From positions 1 to 64,000 of the forward strand of contig JACXUV010000004.1 in the NCBI GenBank assembly GCA_014763715.1: a stretch of DNA of 64,000 nt. Reading direction: 5' to 3'. The position numbers were made by a program, and so were the translations under genes. Positions 9,834 to 19,228 of this stretch are shown piece by piece (the stretch's first letter is position 1; each line of letters opens with the position of its first letter). The notes under the pieces were generated by a model that was not told the DNA's origin, ran no database searches, and saw nothing but the letters and a program-made list of their open reading frames with translations. The stretch comes from Rhodobacterales bacterium (GTDB lineage: Bacteria; Pseudomonadota; Alphaproteobacteria; Caulobacterales; Hyphomonadaceae).

Positions 9834-10426
9834 CGCGCCTCAAGCTTGCCATTCTGATCTCTGGCCGTGGCTCCAATATGGAAGCCCTGCTGCAGGCGGC
9901 TGAGGATCCCGGCTACCCCGCACAGCCTGTTCTGGTTGCCTCGAACCGGCCGGATGCGAAGGGGCTGGAAACGGCGGCTTCTGCAGGAATTGCTACAGCA
10001 TTCGTCGACCACAAGCTTTACGGCAAGGACCGCGAAGCGTTTGAGCGCGCGCTGGACGCCATCCTCGAGGAAGCCGGTACGGAGATCATCGCGCTGGCCG
10101 GATTCATGCGCGTTCTGACGCCCTGGTTTGTCGACAAATGGGCCGGGCGGATGATCAACATCCACCCCTCTCTTTTGCCTAAATACAAGGGCTTACACAC
10201 GCATCAGCGCGCCATTGATGCGGGTGATGCCGAAGGCGGCTGCTCAGTCCATTGGGTTTCGGCCGGCGTGGACGATGGCGAAGTCATTGCGCAGGCGCGT
10301 GTACCGATCCAGCCAGGCGATACGGAAGAAACGCTGGCCGCGCGCGTCCTGGTCGAGGAGCACAAGCTCTACCCGCAGGCATTGGCCATGGCTTGCCAGC
10401 GATTACTGGCGACTAAACCGGACTAA
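9830..10426 (+). CDS. purN: Phosphoribosylglycinamide formyltransferase 1
   Basis: Transfers the formyl group of 10-formyl-tetrahydrofolate to GAR in purine synthesis. The 198-residue protein shows the GRGSNMEAL phosphate-binding loop near residue 11, the AGFMRVL segment, and the catalytic region NIHPSLLPKYKG with the conserved Asn and His; a late aspartate lies in VDDGEVI. Translationally coupled to purM by an ATGA overlap. It ends head-on with ndk, and a shared hairpin lies between them. Confidence 0.97.
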   Translation: MTRLKLAILISGRGSNMEALLQAAEDPGYPAQPVLVASNRPDAKGLETAASAGIATAFVDHKLYGKDREAFERALDAILEEAGTEIIALAGFMRVLTPWFVDKWAGRMINIHPSLLPKYKGLHTHQRAIDAGDAEGGCSVHWVSAGVDDGEVIAQARVPIQPGDTEETLAARVLVEEHKLYPQALAMACQRLLATKPD

Positions 10427-10455
10427 AGAAAAAGCCCGCCGGATCACCGGCGGGC
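10427..10455 (-). terminator. Intrinsic terminator of ndk
   Basis: A 9-bp perfect GC stem (10434-10442 with 10447-10455) has a 4-base loop and, read on the minus strand, a following U tract (TTTTTCTTT). On the plus strand the run after the stem is poor, so purN may use it only weakly. Confidence 0.8.
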
Positions 10456-10486
10456 CAATTCGGACTATAGCAGACTATAGCGTGCT

Positions 10487-10909
10487 TCAGCCGGCGATGT
10501 CGGCTTCCGAGAAGAATTGCGCGATTTCGATCGCGGCGTTCTCTTCGGAGTCGGACCCGTGGACCGAGTTCTCGCCGATCGATTTTGCGTAGAGCTTGCG
10601 GATCGTGCCTTCGTCAGCGTCGGCCGGGTTCGTGGCGCCCATGACTTCGCGGTATTTCGCGACAGCGTTTTCGCCTTCCAGAACCTGGACGACCACCGGG
10701 CCGGAAGTCATGAATTCAACCAGCTCACCGAAAAACGGACGCTCGGAGTGGACCGCGTAGAAGCGCTCGGCCTGTTCCTGGGTCATCTTGATGCGGCGCT
10801 GGCCGATGATGCGCAGGCCGGCTTTCTCGATGACGGCGTTGACGGCGCCGGTCAGGTTACGCTCGGTTGCGTCAGGCTTGATGATGGAAAAGGTGCGCTG
10901 GACAGCCAT
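10487..10909 (-). CDS. ndk: Nucleoside diphosphate kinase
   Basis: Balances nucleoside triphosphate pools by phosphate transfer through a phosphohistidine. The 140-residue length is typical. The active-site histidine is His117 in NSVHGSDS, and the N-terminal [10 protein letters not shown] nucleotide-binding segment is intact. It is monocistronic, with its own promoter at 10951-10979 and its own terminator at 10427-10455. Confidence 0.98.
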   Translation of the reverse strand: MAVQRTFSIIKPDATERNLTGAVNAVIEKAGLRIIGQRRIKMTQEQAERFYAVHSERPFFGELVEFMTSGPVVVQVLEGENAVAKYREVMGATNPADADEGTIRKLYAKSIGENSVHGSDSEENAAIEIAQFFSEADIAG

Positions 10910-10950
10910 GGGAGGAGTTCCTGTTGTGCGGAAATTGGAGTGTTGGCGGG

Positions 10951-10979
10951 CCTATAGCGGCGCCGGCACGCCGGAGCAA
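10951..10979 (-). promoter_or_regulatory. Predicted housekeeping promoter of ndk
   Basis: On the minus strand, TTGCTC (10979-10974) and TATAGG (10956-10951) are spaced by 17 bases. The extended -10 reads GCTATAGG, close to the Caulobacter housekeeping pattern GCTANAWC. It lies about 42 bases before the ndk ATG. Confidence 0.5.
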
Positions 10980-11055
10980 GGACAGAGCGCCGCCTTGCGC
11001 AATCCGATTGCAGAGACTAGGGCGCTCGGAGCACACAATCCGTAAGGTTCCGATC

Positions 11056-11391
11056 ATGAGCACGCTGCCGCCCTGCCCGAAATGTGGCTCCACCTACACC
11101 TATGAAGACGGCACGATGCTGGTCTGCCCCGAATGCGCCAACGAATGGTCTGCCACCGAGACTGCCTCATCGGACGAGAAAGTCGTGAAGGACTCCAACG
11201 GCAATCCGCTGGCCGACGGCGACACGGTGACGGTCATCAAGGACCTGAAGGTGAAGGGCAGCTCTCTGGTCGTGAAACGCGGCACCAAGGTGAAGAACAT
11301 CCGCCTCGTCGACGGCGATCACGACATCGATTGCAAGATCGACGGCATCGGCCAGATGGGCCTCAAGTCCGAGTTCGTGAAGAAGGCTTAA
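11056..11391 (+). CDS. yjdM: YjdM/PhnA-family zinc ribbon protein
   Basis: Small 111-residue protein with an N-terminal zinc ribbon, Cys7-x2-Cys10 and Cys24-x2-Cys27, followed by the YjdM core ([19 protein letters not shown] and a conserved [18 protein letters not shown] stretch). Named PhnA historically because it lies near phosphonate genes in E. coli, but it is not a phosphonatase and its role is unclear. Its TAA shares the palindrome TTAA with the holC stop codon on the other strand. Confidence 0.9.
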   Translation: MSTLPPCPKCGSTYTYEDGTMLVCPECANEWSATETASSDEKVVKDSNGNPLADGDTVTVIKDLKVKGSSLVVKRGTKVKNIRLVDGDHDIDCKIDGIGQMGLKSEFVKKA

Positions 11392-11861
11392 GAGCCCGCC
11401 TCTTTCCAGCCGCCGCTGCTGGTCTGCTGGAAGTAGCGGGTGACGAGGCCGGCATCTTTCGCGGCCTTGAAGGCCTCACGGGCTGCGCCGCGGGCATCCA
11501 TGTCGCCATCGTCGAACATCATCATGCAGCGCGTATAAGGTGCGTCGACAGGCGCTTTCACGCCGTCCATCAGGAACAGTGCGGAAGCGCCGTTCACATT
11601 GTCAGCCTTGGCAGAGATCAGCACCGGCTGGCGCGCAGCATCGAGGCCCGGCGCCTCAGCCTGGCCATGCGGCAGGAAGGACGCGTCGTCATAGGTCCAG
11701 AGGGCGGCATCGAGCGCCGCCCGCCGGTCTGCATTCGGGCTGACGGCCAGCACGCGCCAGCCGACCTCCAGGCATTTGGACATGAGGGGCGCCGCCGCCT
11801 GCTCCAGCGTGGTGCGGGAGAGGTGGTAGAACCACCACTCAGGCTTCGGCGCCTCGCTCAA
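11388..11861 (-). CDS. holC: DNA polymerase III chi subunit
   Basis: Clamp-loader accessory subunit that in the family links the replisome to single-strand binding protein. The 157-residue product shows [14 protein letters not shown] at the start, the repeated A(A/L)LW region, and [15 protein letters not shown]. It lies just downstream of pepA on the same strand with a 3-base gap, the usual holC-pepA arrangement of alphaproteobacteria, and ends inside the stop codon of yjdM on the opposite strand. Confidence 0.88.
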   Translation of the reverse strand: MSEAPKPEWWFYHLSRTTLEQAAAPLMSKCLEVGWRVLAVSPNADRRAALDAALWTYDDASFLPHGQAEAPGLDAARQPVLISAKADNVNGASALFLMDGVKAPVDAPYTRCMMMFDDGDMDARGAAREAFKAAKDAGLVTRYFQQTSSGGWKEAGS

Positions 11862-11864
11862 ATC

Positions 11865-13328
11865 CTACTCCTCGTAATTGTCGGCGATCCAGCGATCCAG
11901 CAGGCGCGGGCCGAAGCCGGACGCCCAGCTGACGTCCAGCGCTGCCTTCTCGCCTTCGACCCAGGCGGCGCCTGCGATGTCCAGGTGTGCCCACTTCACG
12001 CCGTCTTTCACAAAGCGCTTCAGAAACTGCGCCGCCGTGATCGAGCCGGCTGCACGGCCACCGATATTGCGCATGTCCGCGAATTTCGACTTCAGCAGCG
12101 CGTCATATTCCGGGCCCATCGGCAGACGCCAGACGCGCTCGCCTTCTGTCAGGCCAGCCTTGGTCAGCTCATCCGCCAGATCGTCGCTGTTCGTGAACAG
12201 GCCGGCATGGTGGTGGCCAAGCGAGACCACGATGGCACCGGTCAGCGTGGCGAGGTCCACGATAGCTTTCGGCTTGAAGTGCTCCTGCGCGTACCAGAGC
12301 ACATCGCAAAGCACGAGACGGCCCTCGGCGTCTGTGTTCTGGACTTCGATCGTCTGGCCGGAGGCCGACTTCAGGATGTCGCCCGGGCGGATGGCATTGC
12401 CGTCCGGCATGTTCTCGACGAGGCCGATCAGGCCCACGACGTTGACCTTGGCCTTGCGCTCGGCCAGCGCCTTGATCGCGCCGGTCACAGCGGCTGCGCC
12501 GCCCATGTCGCCACGCATCTCTTCCATGCCCGGGCCCGGCTTCAGCGAGATGCCACCCGTGTCGAAGCAGACGCCCTTGCCGACCAGGATGACCGGATCC
12601 TCGCCATCCTTGCCGCCATTCCATTTCATGATGCCGAGCTGGCTTTCACGGGCAGAACCCTGCCCCACGCCAAGCATGGAGTTCATGCCGAGCTTGGCCA
12701 GCTGCTTCTCGCCAAGCACTTCGACCTCGACGCCGATCTCGGCCAGTTCCTTGATCTTCGCCGCGAAGCTTTCCGGGTAGAGGTCGTTCGGTGGCGTGTT
12801 GACGAGGTCACGCGCCAGAACGGTGCCTTCAGCGGCCGCGTTCAGCGGGGCGAAAGCGGCTTTGGCGGCCTTGGCATCGTCCAAGACGAAGGCAACGGAG
12901 GTAAGGCTCGGCTTCTGGTCGGGCTTCAGCTTGGTGAAATAGGTGTCAAAGCGATAGGCAGCGAGTTTCGCGCCAACGCCCATCCGGGCCGCGTCTTCGG
13001 CAGAATCGGCATGGATCGCCAGGGATTTGAAACCGCTCATGTTGAACGCCTTGACCAGGTTGGCGCCCAGCCCTTCCAGAACGCGGGCATCCCGCTTCTT
13101 CGGCTTGCCGCCACCGATCAGGATGGCACGGCGCGCGTCTGCGCCTTTCGGCAGGACGACAACAGCCTGCTGGTCTTTCTTGCCGGTGAAGCGGCCGTCG
13201 ATGGCCGCGGTGAGCAGACCGCCCGTCGACTCGTCCAGAGAAGCCGCTGCAGCCGGCAGGCCGCCGTCTTCATCGACAATAAATGCAAATACGTCAGCCT
13301 TGGCGGCATCGGTGAAGGTGATTTTCAT
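11865..13328 (-). CDS. pepA: Leucyl aminopeptidase (M17)
   Basis: Cytoplasmic two-metal aminopeptidase. The 487-residue protein has the M17 signature NTDAEGRLVL near residue 335 and the metal and substrate residues in GKGVCFDTGGISLKPG and MRGDMGGAA. An ATG at 13343 is possible, but the one at 13328 fits better: GGAG lies about 11 bases upstream and the family sequence begins MKITF. holC follows immediately; lptF diverges on the other side. Confidence 0.95.
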   Translation of the reverse strand: MKITFTDAAKADVFAFIVDEDGGLPAAAASLDESTGGLLTAAIDGRFTGKKDQQAVVVLPKGADARRAILIGGGKPKKRDARVLEGLGANLVKAFNMSGFKSLAIHADSAEDAARMGVGAKLAAYRFDTYFTKLKPDQKPSLTSVAFVLDDAKAAKAAFAPLNAAAEGTVLARDLVNTPPNDLYPESFAAKIKELAEIGVEVEVLGEKQLAKLGMNSMLGVGQGSARESQLGIMKWNGGKDGEDPVILVGKGVCFDTGGISLKPGPGMEEMRGDMGGAAAVTGAIKALAERKAKVNVVGLIGLVENMPDGNAIRPGDILKSASGQTIEVQNTDAEGRLVLCDVLWYAQEHFKPKAIVDLATLTGAIVVSLGHHHAGLFTNSDDLADELTKAGLTEGERVWRLPMGPEYDALLKSKFADMRNIGGRAAGSITAAQFLKRFVKDGVKWAHLDIAGAAWVEGEKAALDVSWASGFGPRLLDRWIADNYEE

Positions 13329-13381
13329 GTGAGGAATCTCCATTTGAGACGGAAACTAAGCATCGACGCGCGCAGCGCAAC

Positions 13382-13410
13382 TCGTTAGGCAGGGAAAATA
13401 TGCCCGTTAA
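13382..13410 (-). promoter_or_regulatory. Possible promoter of pepA-holC
   Basis: Minus-strand hexamers TTAACG (13410-13405) and TAACGA (13387-13382) are spaced by 17 bases, 54 bases before the pepA start, inside the 121-base divergent gap with lptF. No equally good plus-strand pair was seen for lptF. Confidence 0.3.
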
Positions 13411-13449
13411 CTGCCAGTTTCTGCTTTATTTCCCGGCACGTGACCCCCG

Positions 13450-14592
13450 ATGACGAAAGTACAGTCCTATCTGTTCTACGAGGTCCTGCGGGCGGTTGCG
13501 ATCATCGTCGGTGGCCTCGCCCTGCTTGCCCTGCTGGCGCAGGGCCTGTCGCGCACGGACCTGATTCTGGAAAACCGGCAGTCGGCGCTGACCTATTTCT
13601 ATATCGTCATGCTGGGCGCGCCGCAGATCATCGCCCTGCTCACGCCGCTCGCCCTGTTTGTGGCGAGTGTCTGGTCCCTGAACCGCATCCACAAGGATAG
13701 CGAGATCGTGGTCGCGCAGGCAGCCGGCATGACGCGCTGGCAGATCGCCTCGCCGATCATGCGGCTGGCCGTCTTCTGCGTGATTGCGCATCTTGGTGTG
13801 AACCTGTGGGTTCAGCCGATGGCGCAGCGCGCAATGCGGGAAACCGTCGCCGTGGCGCGCGCGGACCTTGCCGCCGCACTGATCCGGCCCGGCCAGTTCA
13901 CGACGAATGGGGAGCGCCTCACCTTCTATGCGCGGGAACAGGTCGGCGGGGAGCTGCGTGGCGTGCTCATCTCCGACATGACGGATCCGGCAAACCCGAC
14001 AGACATCCTGGCCCGCAGCGCCGCACTGGTCGAAGTGGACAACCACCCGACCCTTCTGCTGCGCGATGCGCTGAGCATGCAGCTGGACGAAAACCAGCAG
14101 CTCGCCATCCTGGAATTCGCGCAATACCCCTTCGACCTCAGCGAATACATGCAGGAGGACTCGGACCTGGCCCTGAAGGCCTCGGACAAATTCCTGCATG
14201 AGCTCGTCTTCGTCGACCGGACGAACTATTTCGAGCTGAAGGATGCCGACAAGCTGCAGGCGGAAGCGAATACGCGCCTGACTTCGCCCCTGCTCAATAT
14301 CGTCATGGCACTCATCGCCATCATTGCCGTGTTGGGGGGCGACTTCAGCCGCAAGGGCTACGCCAAGCGTATTGCTGTGGCATCCGGCGCAGCGATCATG
14401 GTGCTCATCGTACAGCTGGCCGCACAGTCGGCCGCAGAGGACGACCCGGCGATGAACATAGTGCTCTGGATCCTGCCCATCGGCGTCACGGCGGGGCTCA
14501 GCTATGTCTATTTCTCGCGTGGGCGCCACCTGGGAAAGGTGGAGCGGCCGCACATTGAGCTGTTCCGCGGCGCCGGAGGAGCAAACGCCTGA
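13450..14592 (+). CDS. lptF: LPS export ABC transporter permease LptF
   Basis: Inner-membrane subunit of the LptB2FG transporter that extracts LPS and feeds it to the periplasmic Lpt bridge. The 380-residue protein has the YjgP/YjgQ layout: membrane segments near residues 15-35, 55-75 and 100-120, a large periplasmic beta-jellyroll domain (about 130-260), then three more helices (about 275-360). RIHKDSEIVVAQAAGM is the cytoplasmic coupling region. It is joined to lptG by a TGATG overlap. lptD, normally next in alphaproteobacteria, is found 26 kb away. Confidence 0.93.
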   Translation: MTKVQSYLFYEVLRAVAIIVGGLALLALLAQGLSRTDLILENRQSALTYFYIVMLGAPQIIALLTPLALFVASVWSLNRIHKDSEIVVAQAAGMTRWQIASPIMRLAVFCVIAHLGVNLWVQPMAQRAMRETVAVARADLAAALIRPGQFTTNGERLTFYAREQVGGELRGVLISDMTDPANPTDILARSAALVEVDNHPTLLLRDALSMQLDENQQLAILEFAQYPFDLSEYMQEDSDLALKASDKFLHELVFVDRTNYFELKDADKLQAEANTRLTSPLLNIVMALIAIIAVLGGDFSRKGYAKRIAVASGAAIMVLIVQLAAQSAAEDDPAMNIVLWILPIGVTAGLSYVYFSRGRHLGKVERPHIELFRGAGGANA

Positions 14593-15713
14593 TGCCGTTC
14601 GGTTCACGCATCCAGTTCTATATCCTGCGTGAGTGCCTCTCTGGCCTGGCGCTGGTGCTGGGCATCCTGCTGGTCGCCATCCTCATGATCGACGTGGTCG
14701 AGCAGCTGCGCACGGTCGGCAGTGATGTGAACCTCACCCTGTTCAGCGCCCTGCAGCTGTCACTGTTCAAACTGCCGCAGATCCTGGAGCAGACCCTGCC
14801 TTTCGGCCTGCTGGTCGCGTCCATGATGGCCTTTACGCGCCTCAACCGGCGGTCTGAGCTGTCGATCATCCGCGCGAGCGGTATTTCGGCCTGGCGCTTC
14901 CTGGCGCCGGTTATCGTGCTGGGACTGGTTGTGGGCATTGGAACCACGACGATTCTGAACCCGATTGCGGCCAAGCTGACCGAATCCTTCGAGGTCACCC
15001 GCGCCCAGATCCTGGACAAGGGCCGCACCGCCATGGCCGTGTCGGACACCGGCGTCTGGCTGCGCCAGGGAGACGACACGAGCCAGATTGTCATCCATGC
15101 AGAGCATGTCGACCAGGGCGGCGTGGTGCTGCGGAATGTGAAGATGATCGAGGAAGAGCGCCTCTATTCGGGCAGCCAGCCGACCAGCGACTTCGCCTTC
15201 GCGCGCCGGATCGACGCCGAACGGGCGACCCTGCGCGACGGCTTCTGGCAGCTGGAAAACGTCATTGAGAACATTCCGAACCACGCGCCGGAGCGCAAGA
15301 CGAACCTCGCCATTCCCTCCTCGCTGGATGCGGTGACGCTGTTCGACAAATTTGCCTCGCCCAACACGATCGGTTTCTGGCGGCTGCCGCGTTTTATCCG
15401 CCAGACACAGTCTGCCGGCCTTGATGCCTCACGCTACCGGATGCGCTGGCACGCCCTGATGGCGACCCCCGCCCTATTCGTTGCCATGTCGCTGATCGGA
15501 GCCGTTGTGTGCCTGCGTTTGCAACGCATGGGGGGCACATCGCAGCTGCTGGCCATTGGTGCCCTTGCGGCCATCGGCCTCTATTTCTTCACCCAGTTTT
15601 CGACCAGTCTCGGGGCCACAGGTGCAGCGCCGCCTATTGTTGCAGCCTGGAGCCCACCGCTTTTTGTGCTGTTCTGCACGCTGGCATACATCGCTTACCG
15701 GGAAGACGGCTGA
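14592..15713 (+). CDS. lptG: LPS export ABC transporter permease LptG
   Basis: Partner permease of LptF. The 373-residue protein has the same six-helix plus periplasmic-domain plan: N-terminal helix around residues 14-34, LNRRSELSIIRASGIS as the coupling helix near 85, and C-terminal helices at about 285-370. Its start overlaps the lptF stop by one base. Immediately downstream is topA rather than lptD, one of two matched breaks in conserved gene order in this window. Confidence 0.93.
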   Translation: MPFGSRIQFYILRECLSGLALVLGILLVAILMIDVVEQLRTVGSDVNLTLFSALQLSLFKLPQILEQTLPFGLLVASMMAFTRLNRRSELSIIRASGISAWRFLAPVIVLGLVVGIGTTTILNPIAAKLTESFEVTRAQILDKGRTAMAVSDTGVWLRQGDDTSQIVIHAEHVDQGGVVLRNVKMIEEERLYSGSQPTSDFAFARRIDAERATLRDGFWQLENVIENIPNHAPERKTNLAIPSSLDAVTLFDKFASPNTIGFWRLPRFIRQTQSAGLDASRYRMRWHALMATPALFVAMSLIGAVVCLRLQRMGGTSQLLAIGALAAIGLYFFTQFSTSLGATGAAPPIVAAWSPPLFVLFCTLAYIAYREDG

Positions 15714-15726
15714 CGCGCATCCAGCC

Positions 15727-15756
15727 TTGACATGGCCTCACCGACGCGGCCATCAC
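15727..15756 (+). promoter_or_regulatory. Possible promoter of topA
   Basis: A consensus TTGACA (15727-15732) is followed, after about 16 bases, by GCCATCAC (15749-15756), a partial match to the Caulobacter-type -10 GCTANAWC. It lies in the 68-base gap where lptG meets topA, so it could give topA its own transcription after the rearrangement. Confidence 0.35.
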
Positions 15757-15781
15757 TCGCGCCCTTGGAGAGGTACCCTCA

Positions 15782-18358
15782 ATGAAGCTTGTCGTCGTCG
15801 AGTCGCCCGCGAAGGCCAAAACGATCAACAAATACCTCGGCAAGGACTATAAGGTCCTGGCCTCGTACGGACATATCCGGGACCTTCCCTCGAAGAATGG
15901 CTCCGTCGACCCCGACAATGATTTCGAGATGGTCTGGGAGGCTGACTCCAAGTCCTCCAAGCGGATCTCCGACATCGCCAATGCGCTGAAAGATGCCGAC
16001 ACGCTGATCCTCGCGACCGACCCTGATCGCGAAGGGGAAGCCATTTCCTGGCACCTTGTGGAAGCGCTGAAGAAGCGCCGCGCCCTCAAGAAGGACATTC
16101 AGGTCGAACGGGTCGTCTTCAACGCCATCACCAAGAATGCCGTCACGACGGCCATGGAGCATCCGCGCCAGATTGATGCGGAGCTGGTGGACGCCTACCT
16201 CGCCCGCCGGGCGCTGGACTATCTGGTCGGCTTCAACCTTTCGCCGGTCCTCTGGCGCAAACTGCCGGGCTCACGCTCGGCCGGCCGGGTGCAATCGGTT
16301 GCCCTGCGCATCGTCTGCGACCGTGAGAACGAAATCGAGATGTTCAAGCCGCAGGAATACTGGTCCGTTGCGGCTGACCTGCGCGCCCCCGATGGCACGG
16401 ATTTCCAGGCCCGCCTGCACGCGCTGGACGGCACGACGCTGAAGAAGTTCACGCTGGGCGACAAGGGCGCAGCAGACAAGGCGCTCGAAGCGGTACGCGT
16501 CGGCGGATATTCCGTCACCTCAGTTGAGGCCAAGCCCGTCAAGCGTAACCCGGCCCCGCCCTTCATCACCTCGACGCTGCAGCAGGAAGCCTCCCGCAAA
16601 CTTGGCTTCAATGCCAAGCGCACCATGCAGGCCGCCCAGAAGCTCTACGAGGAAGGCCGCATCACCTATATGCGTACCGACGGCGTCAACATGGCTGAAG
16701 AAGCCTATGTGGCAGCCCGCTCGATGATCCAGTCGAACTATGGTGCGCGCTACCTTCCGGAAAAGACGCGCTACTATTCCTCCAAAGCCAAGAACGCCCA
16801 GGAAGCGCACGAAGCCATCCGCCCGACGGACTTCAACCTGCGCCCCGAACAATACAGCGGCGACGATGACCTGCGGAAACTTTATACGCTGGTCTGGCGC
16901 CGCGCGGTGGCCTCCCAGATGGAAGCCGCGATCTTCGAGCGTACCACTATCGACCTGATGTCGAAGGACAAGCGCGCGCAGCTCCGCGCCAGCGGCCAGG
17001 TCCTCGTCTTCGACGGCTTTATCAAGCTCTACACCGAAGGTCATGACGCAGGCGACGATGACGAGGATGGCGAGAACCGCCTGCCGAAAATGGCGGAAGG
17101 CCAGCATGCAGACCTGCTGAAAGCCGATGCGGCCCAGCATTTCACCACGCCGCCGCCGCGCTATACCGAGGCCTCTCTGGTCAAGCGCCTGGAAGAACTC
17201 GGCATTGGGCGCCCGTCGACCTACGCCTCCACACTCTCGACGCTTGAAGACCGTGGCTATGTCCGTATCGAGAACAAGGCACTGGTCCCGGAAGACAAGG
17301 GACGGCTGGTTACGGCCTTCCTTGAAAACTTCTTCCAGCGCTATGTCGAATACGATTTCACGGCCGGCCTCGAAGAGCAGCTGGACGTCATTTCAGATGG
17401 CAAGCTGAACTGGAAAGTCTTCCTTGAGCAATTCTGGAAGCAGTTTGCATCCGACATCGAACAGACCAAGGACCTGCGCGTTTCCCAGGTTCTGGACGCC
17501 CTGAACGAGGCCCTTTCCGCGCACGTCTTCCCGGATCATGACGCAGATGGAAACCTCATTGCGAATCCGCGTCTTTGCCCGCTTTGCAAGGAAGGCGAGC
17601 TTTCCATCAAGGTGGGCCGTTACGGCGCCTTTGTCGGCTGCTCGCGCCACCCGGAATGCAAATACACGCGCCAATTCTCTTCCGATGGCGACGACAGCGC
17701 TGGATTCATTGATCCGGATGGAAACGAACTGGGCGTTCACCCGGAAACGGGCGAAACCATCTGGCTGAAATCCGGACGCTTTGGGCCTTATGTCGAAATG
17801 GCGAACGGCGAAAAGCCGAAGCGTGCCTCCCTGACAAAGAACGACACACCACAGACGCTGACGGTGGAGCGCGCCGTTGAACTCCTCTCGCTGCCGCGCG
17901 AAGTCGGTCCGCACCCGGAGGATGGCGAGATGATCTACGCCAATTTCGGCCGCTTCGGACCGTATGTGCAGCACCTGAAGACCTATGCGAATCTGAAGGA
18001 CCCTGCCGATGTCTTCAATATCGGCATCAACCGTGCCGTGGCGCTGATCGAGGACAAGAAAGCTCGTGGCGCGAAGCGCGGCGCGGCAACTCCGCTGAAG
18101 ACGCTGGGCGATCACCCCGATGGCGGCGCGATCGAGGTCTATGAAGGCCGCTACGGTCCTTATGTGAAGCATGAGAAGACCAACGCCACGCTGCCAAAGG
18201 AAGTGACGCCGGATAGTGTGACTCTGGAACAGGCGATCGAGCTGATCAACGCCAAGGCGTCGAAGGGCGGGACCAAGAAAAAGGCCCCCGCCAAGAAGAA
18301 AGCGCCAGCGAAGAAAAAGGCTCCTGCAAAGAAGGCCAAGAAGTCTGACGAAGGCTGA
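15782..18358 (+). CDS. topA: DNA topoisomerase I
   Basis: Relaxes negative supercoils by single-strand cleavage. The 858-residue protein has the TOPRIM domain (VVVESPAKAKT at 4-14, DPDREGE at 80-86) and the nucleophile Tyr296 in RITYMRTDG. The C-terminal part has one four-Cys zinc ribbon (CPLCKEG...GCSRHPEC), then three topoisomerase C-terminal repeats recognisable by GRFGPYV or GRYGPYV near residues 665, 725 and 790. It finishes with a lysine- and alanine-rich tail built of repeated KKKAPA units, as in many high-GC alphaproteobacteria. It starts the relocated block described in the findings. Confidence 0.97.
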   Translation: MKLVVVESPAKAKTINKYLGKDYKVLASYGHIRDLPSKNGSVDPDNDFEMVWEADSKSSKRISDIANALKDADTLILATDPDREGEAISWHLVEALKKRRALKKDIQVERVVFNAITKNAVTTAMEHPRQIDAELVDAYLARRALDYLVGFNLSPVLWRKLPGSRSAGRVQSVALRIVCDRENEIEMFKPQEYWSVAADLRAPDGTDFQARLHALDGTTLKKFTLGDKGAADKALEAVRVGGYSVTSVEAKPVKRNPAPPFITSTLQQEASRKLGFNAKRTMQAAQKLYEEGRITYMRTDGVNMAEEAYVAARSMIQSNYGARYLPEKTRYYSSKAKNAQEAHEAIRPTDFNLRPEQYSGDDDLRKLYTLVWRRAVASQMEAAIFERTTIDLMSKDKRAQLRASGQVLVFDGFIKLYTEGHDAGDDDEDGENRLPKMAEGQHADLLKADAAQHFTTPPPRYTEASLVKRLEELGIGRPSTYASTLSTLEDRGYVRIENKALVPEDKGRLVTAFLENFFQRYVEYDFTAGLEEQLDVISDGKLNWKVFLEQFWKQFASDIEQTKDLRVSQVLDALNEALSAHVFPDHDADGNLIANPRLCPLCKEGELSIKVGRYGAFVGCSRHPECKYTRQFSSDGDDSAGFIDPDGNELGVHPETGETIWLKSGRFGPYVEMANGEKPKRASLTKNDTPQTLTVERAVELLSLPREVGPHPEDGEMIYANFGRFGPYVQHLKTYANLKDPADVFNIGINRAVALIEDKKARGAKRGAATPLKTLGDHPDGGAIEVYEGRYGPYVKHEKTNATLPKEVTPDSVTLEQAIELINAKASKGGTKKKAPAKKKAPAKKKAPAKKAKKSDEG

Positions 18359-18450
18359 TCAGGTCTTCAGCAGATTTCAGAGTCTGACCGTTGCGCCCCT
18401 TTCCTTTCGCATCCCTGATGAAGCGTGTTGCTGAGACACGAGCGCTCATC

Positions 18451-19179
18451 ATGAGTGACGCAGGAAAGTTCCTGTTCATCAGCGCCATTGCGATTTTCGT
18501 GCTGGGAGCATCCCTGACGCTCCGGGCTCGTGCGGGCATGAAACCCGCCGAAGCGGCCCTTCCGCAAACGGCATCTGTCATGACCATGACAGCCCGCCCG
18601 GATGCAATAACCGCCACACCGAATGTGTTTGTGGCGAAGCCTGCGCCCACTGGCTTCCTGAAGCAACTTTCCGCCTGCCCCGGCCTCTCCACAGCAAAAG
18701 CCGCCGACGTCGATCCGGACCTTACAGTTCGCGACTTCAAGCCCTTTGTGGAAGCTGCCGGGTCCGTCAGGCTGGCGACAGCGCCCGTCGGTGGCGGCTG
18801 CTATTCATCCGCCTTCGGCATGCGGAACGGACGCCTGCACAAGGGTGTCGACTATTACAGTAATGAAGCCGTTCCCGTTTATGCCGCCGCCGCTGGCAGG
18901 GTGCGCACCCGGGCCTTCCGGGGTGACTATGGCAACATGATCGTCATCGAGCATGGGAACGGCGTGTATACCCGCTACGCGCATCTGGAATCCTTTGCCG
19001 GGCCTGATGTGGGCGACCTTGTGAACCCCGGTGACGTGCTCGGCACCATGGGCAACACCGCTGTCTCCACGATCCCGCGCCACCTGCACTACGAAGTCCT
19101 GACAGGCACCTGGCAGCTCCGCCTCGGCTCCTTCGCCCTGACACCAGTGGATGTGATGGCCCTGCCCGAAGCGGAGTAG
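18451..19179 (+). CDS. M23 (LytM-type) peptidase, membrane-anchored
   Basis: Predicted zinc endopeptidase acting on peptidoglycan in the periplasm. The 242-residue product has one N-terminal membrane segment or uncleaved signal (KFLFISAIAIFVLGASL), a linker of about 90 residues, and a C-terminal M23 domain. All zinc ligands are present: the His and Asp of LHKGVDYY, and HLH in RHLHYEV. It is therefore probably active rather than a degenerate activator. The ATG at 18451 is one of three in-frame candidates (18391, 18418, 18451), none with a clear ribosome-binding site. It lies between topA and rnr. Confidence 0.85.
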   Translation: MSDAGKFLFISAIAIFVLGASLTLRARAGMKPAEAALPQTASVMTMTARPDAITATPNVFVAKPAPTGFLKQLSACPGLSTAKAADVDPDLTVRDFKPFVEAAGSVRLATAPVGGGCYSSAFGMRNGRLHKGVDYYSNEAVPVYAAAAGRVRTRAFRGDYGNMIVIEHGNGVYTRYAHLESFAGPDVGDLVNPGDVLGTMGNTAVSTIPRHLHYEVLTGTWQLRLGSFALTPVDVMALPEAE

Positions 19180-19228
19180 AGACGGGATACCGCAAATCCT
19201 GCGCGCAATTCCTGCCGATTCGGCCTAT

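Noticed and set aside
11133-13388. Very long plus-strand open frame antisense to pepA and holC
   Set aside because: pepA and holC are clear genes on the other strand with full motifs; the antisense frame has low-complexity Arg/His/Gly content and no motif.
18270-18355. Tandem-looking repeats at the end of topA
   Set aside because: They encode the Lys/Ala/Pro-rich C-terminal tail normal for this protein and are not a mobile or satellite repeat.
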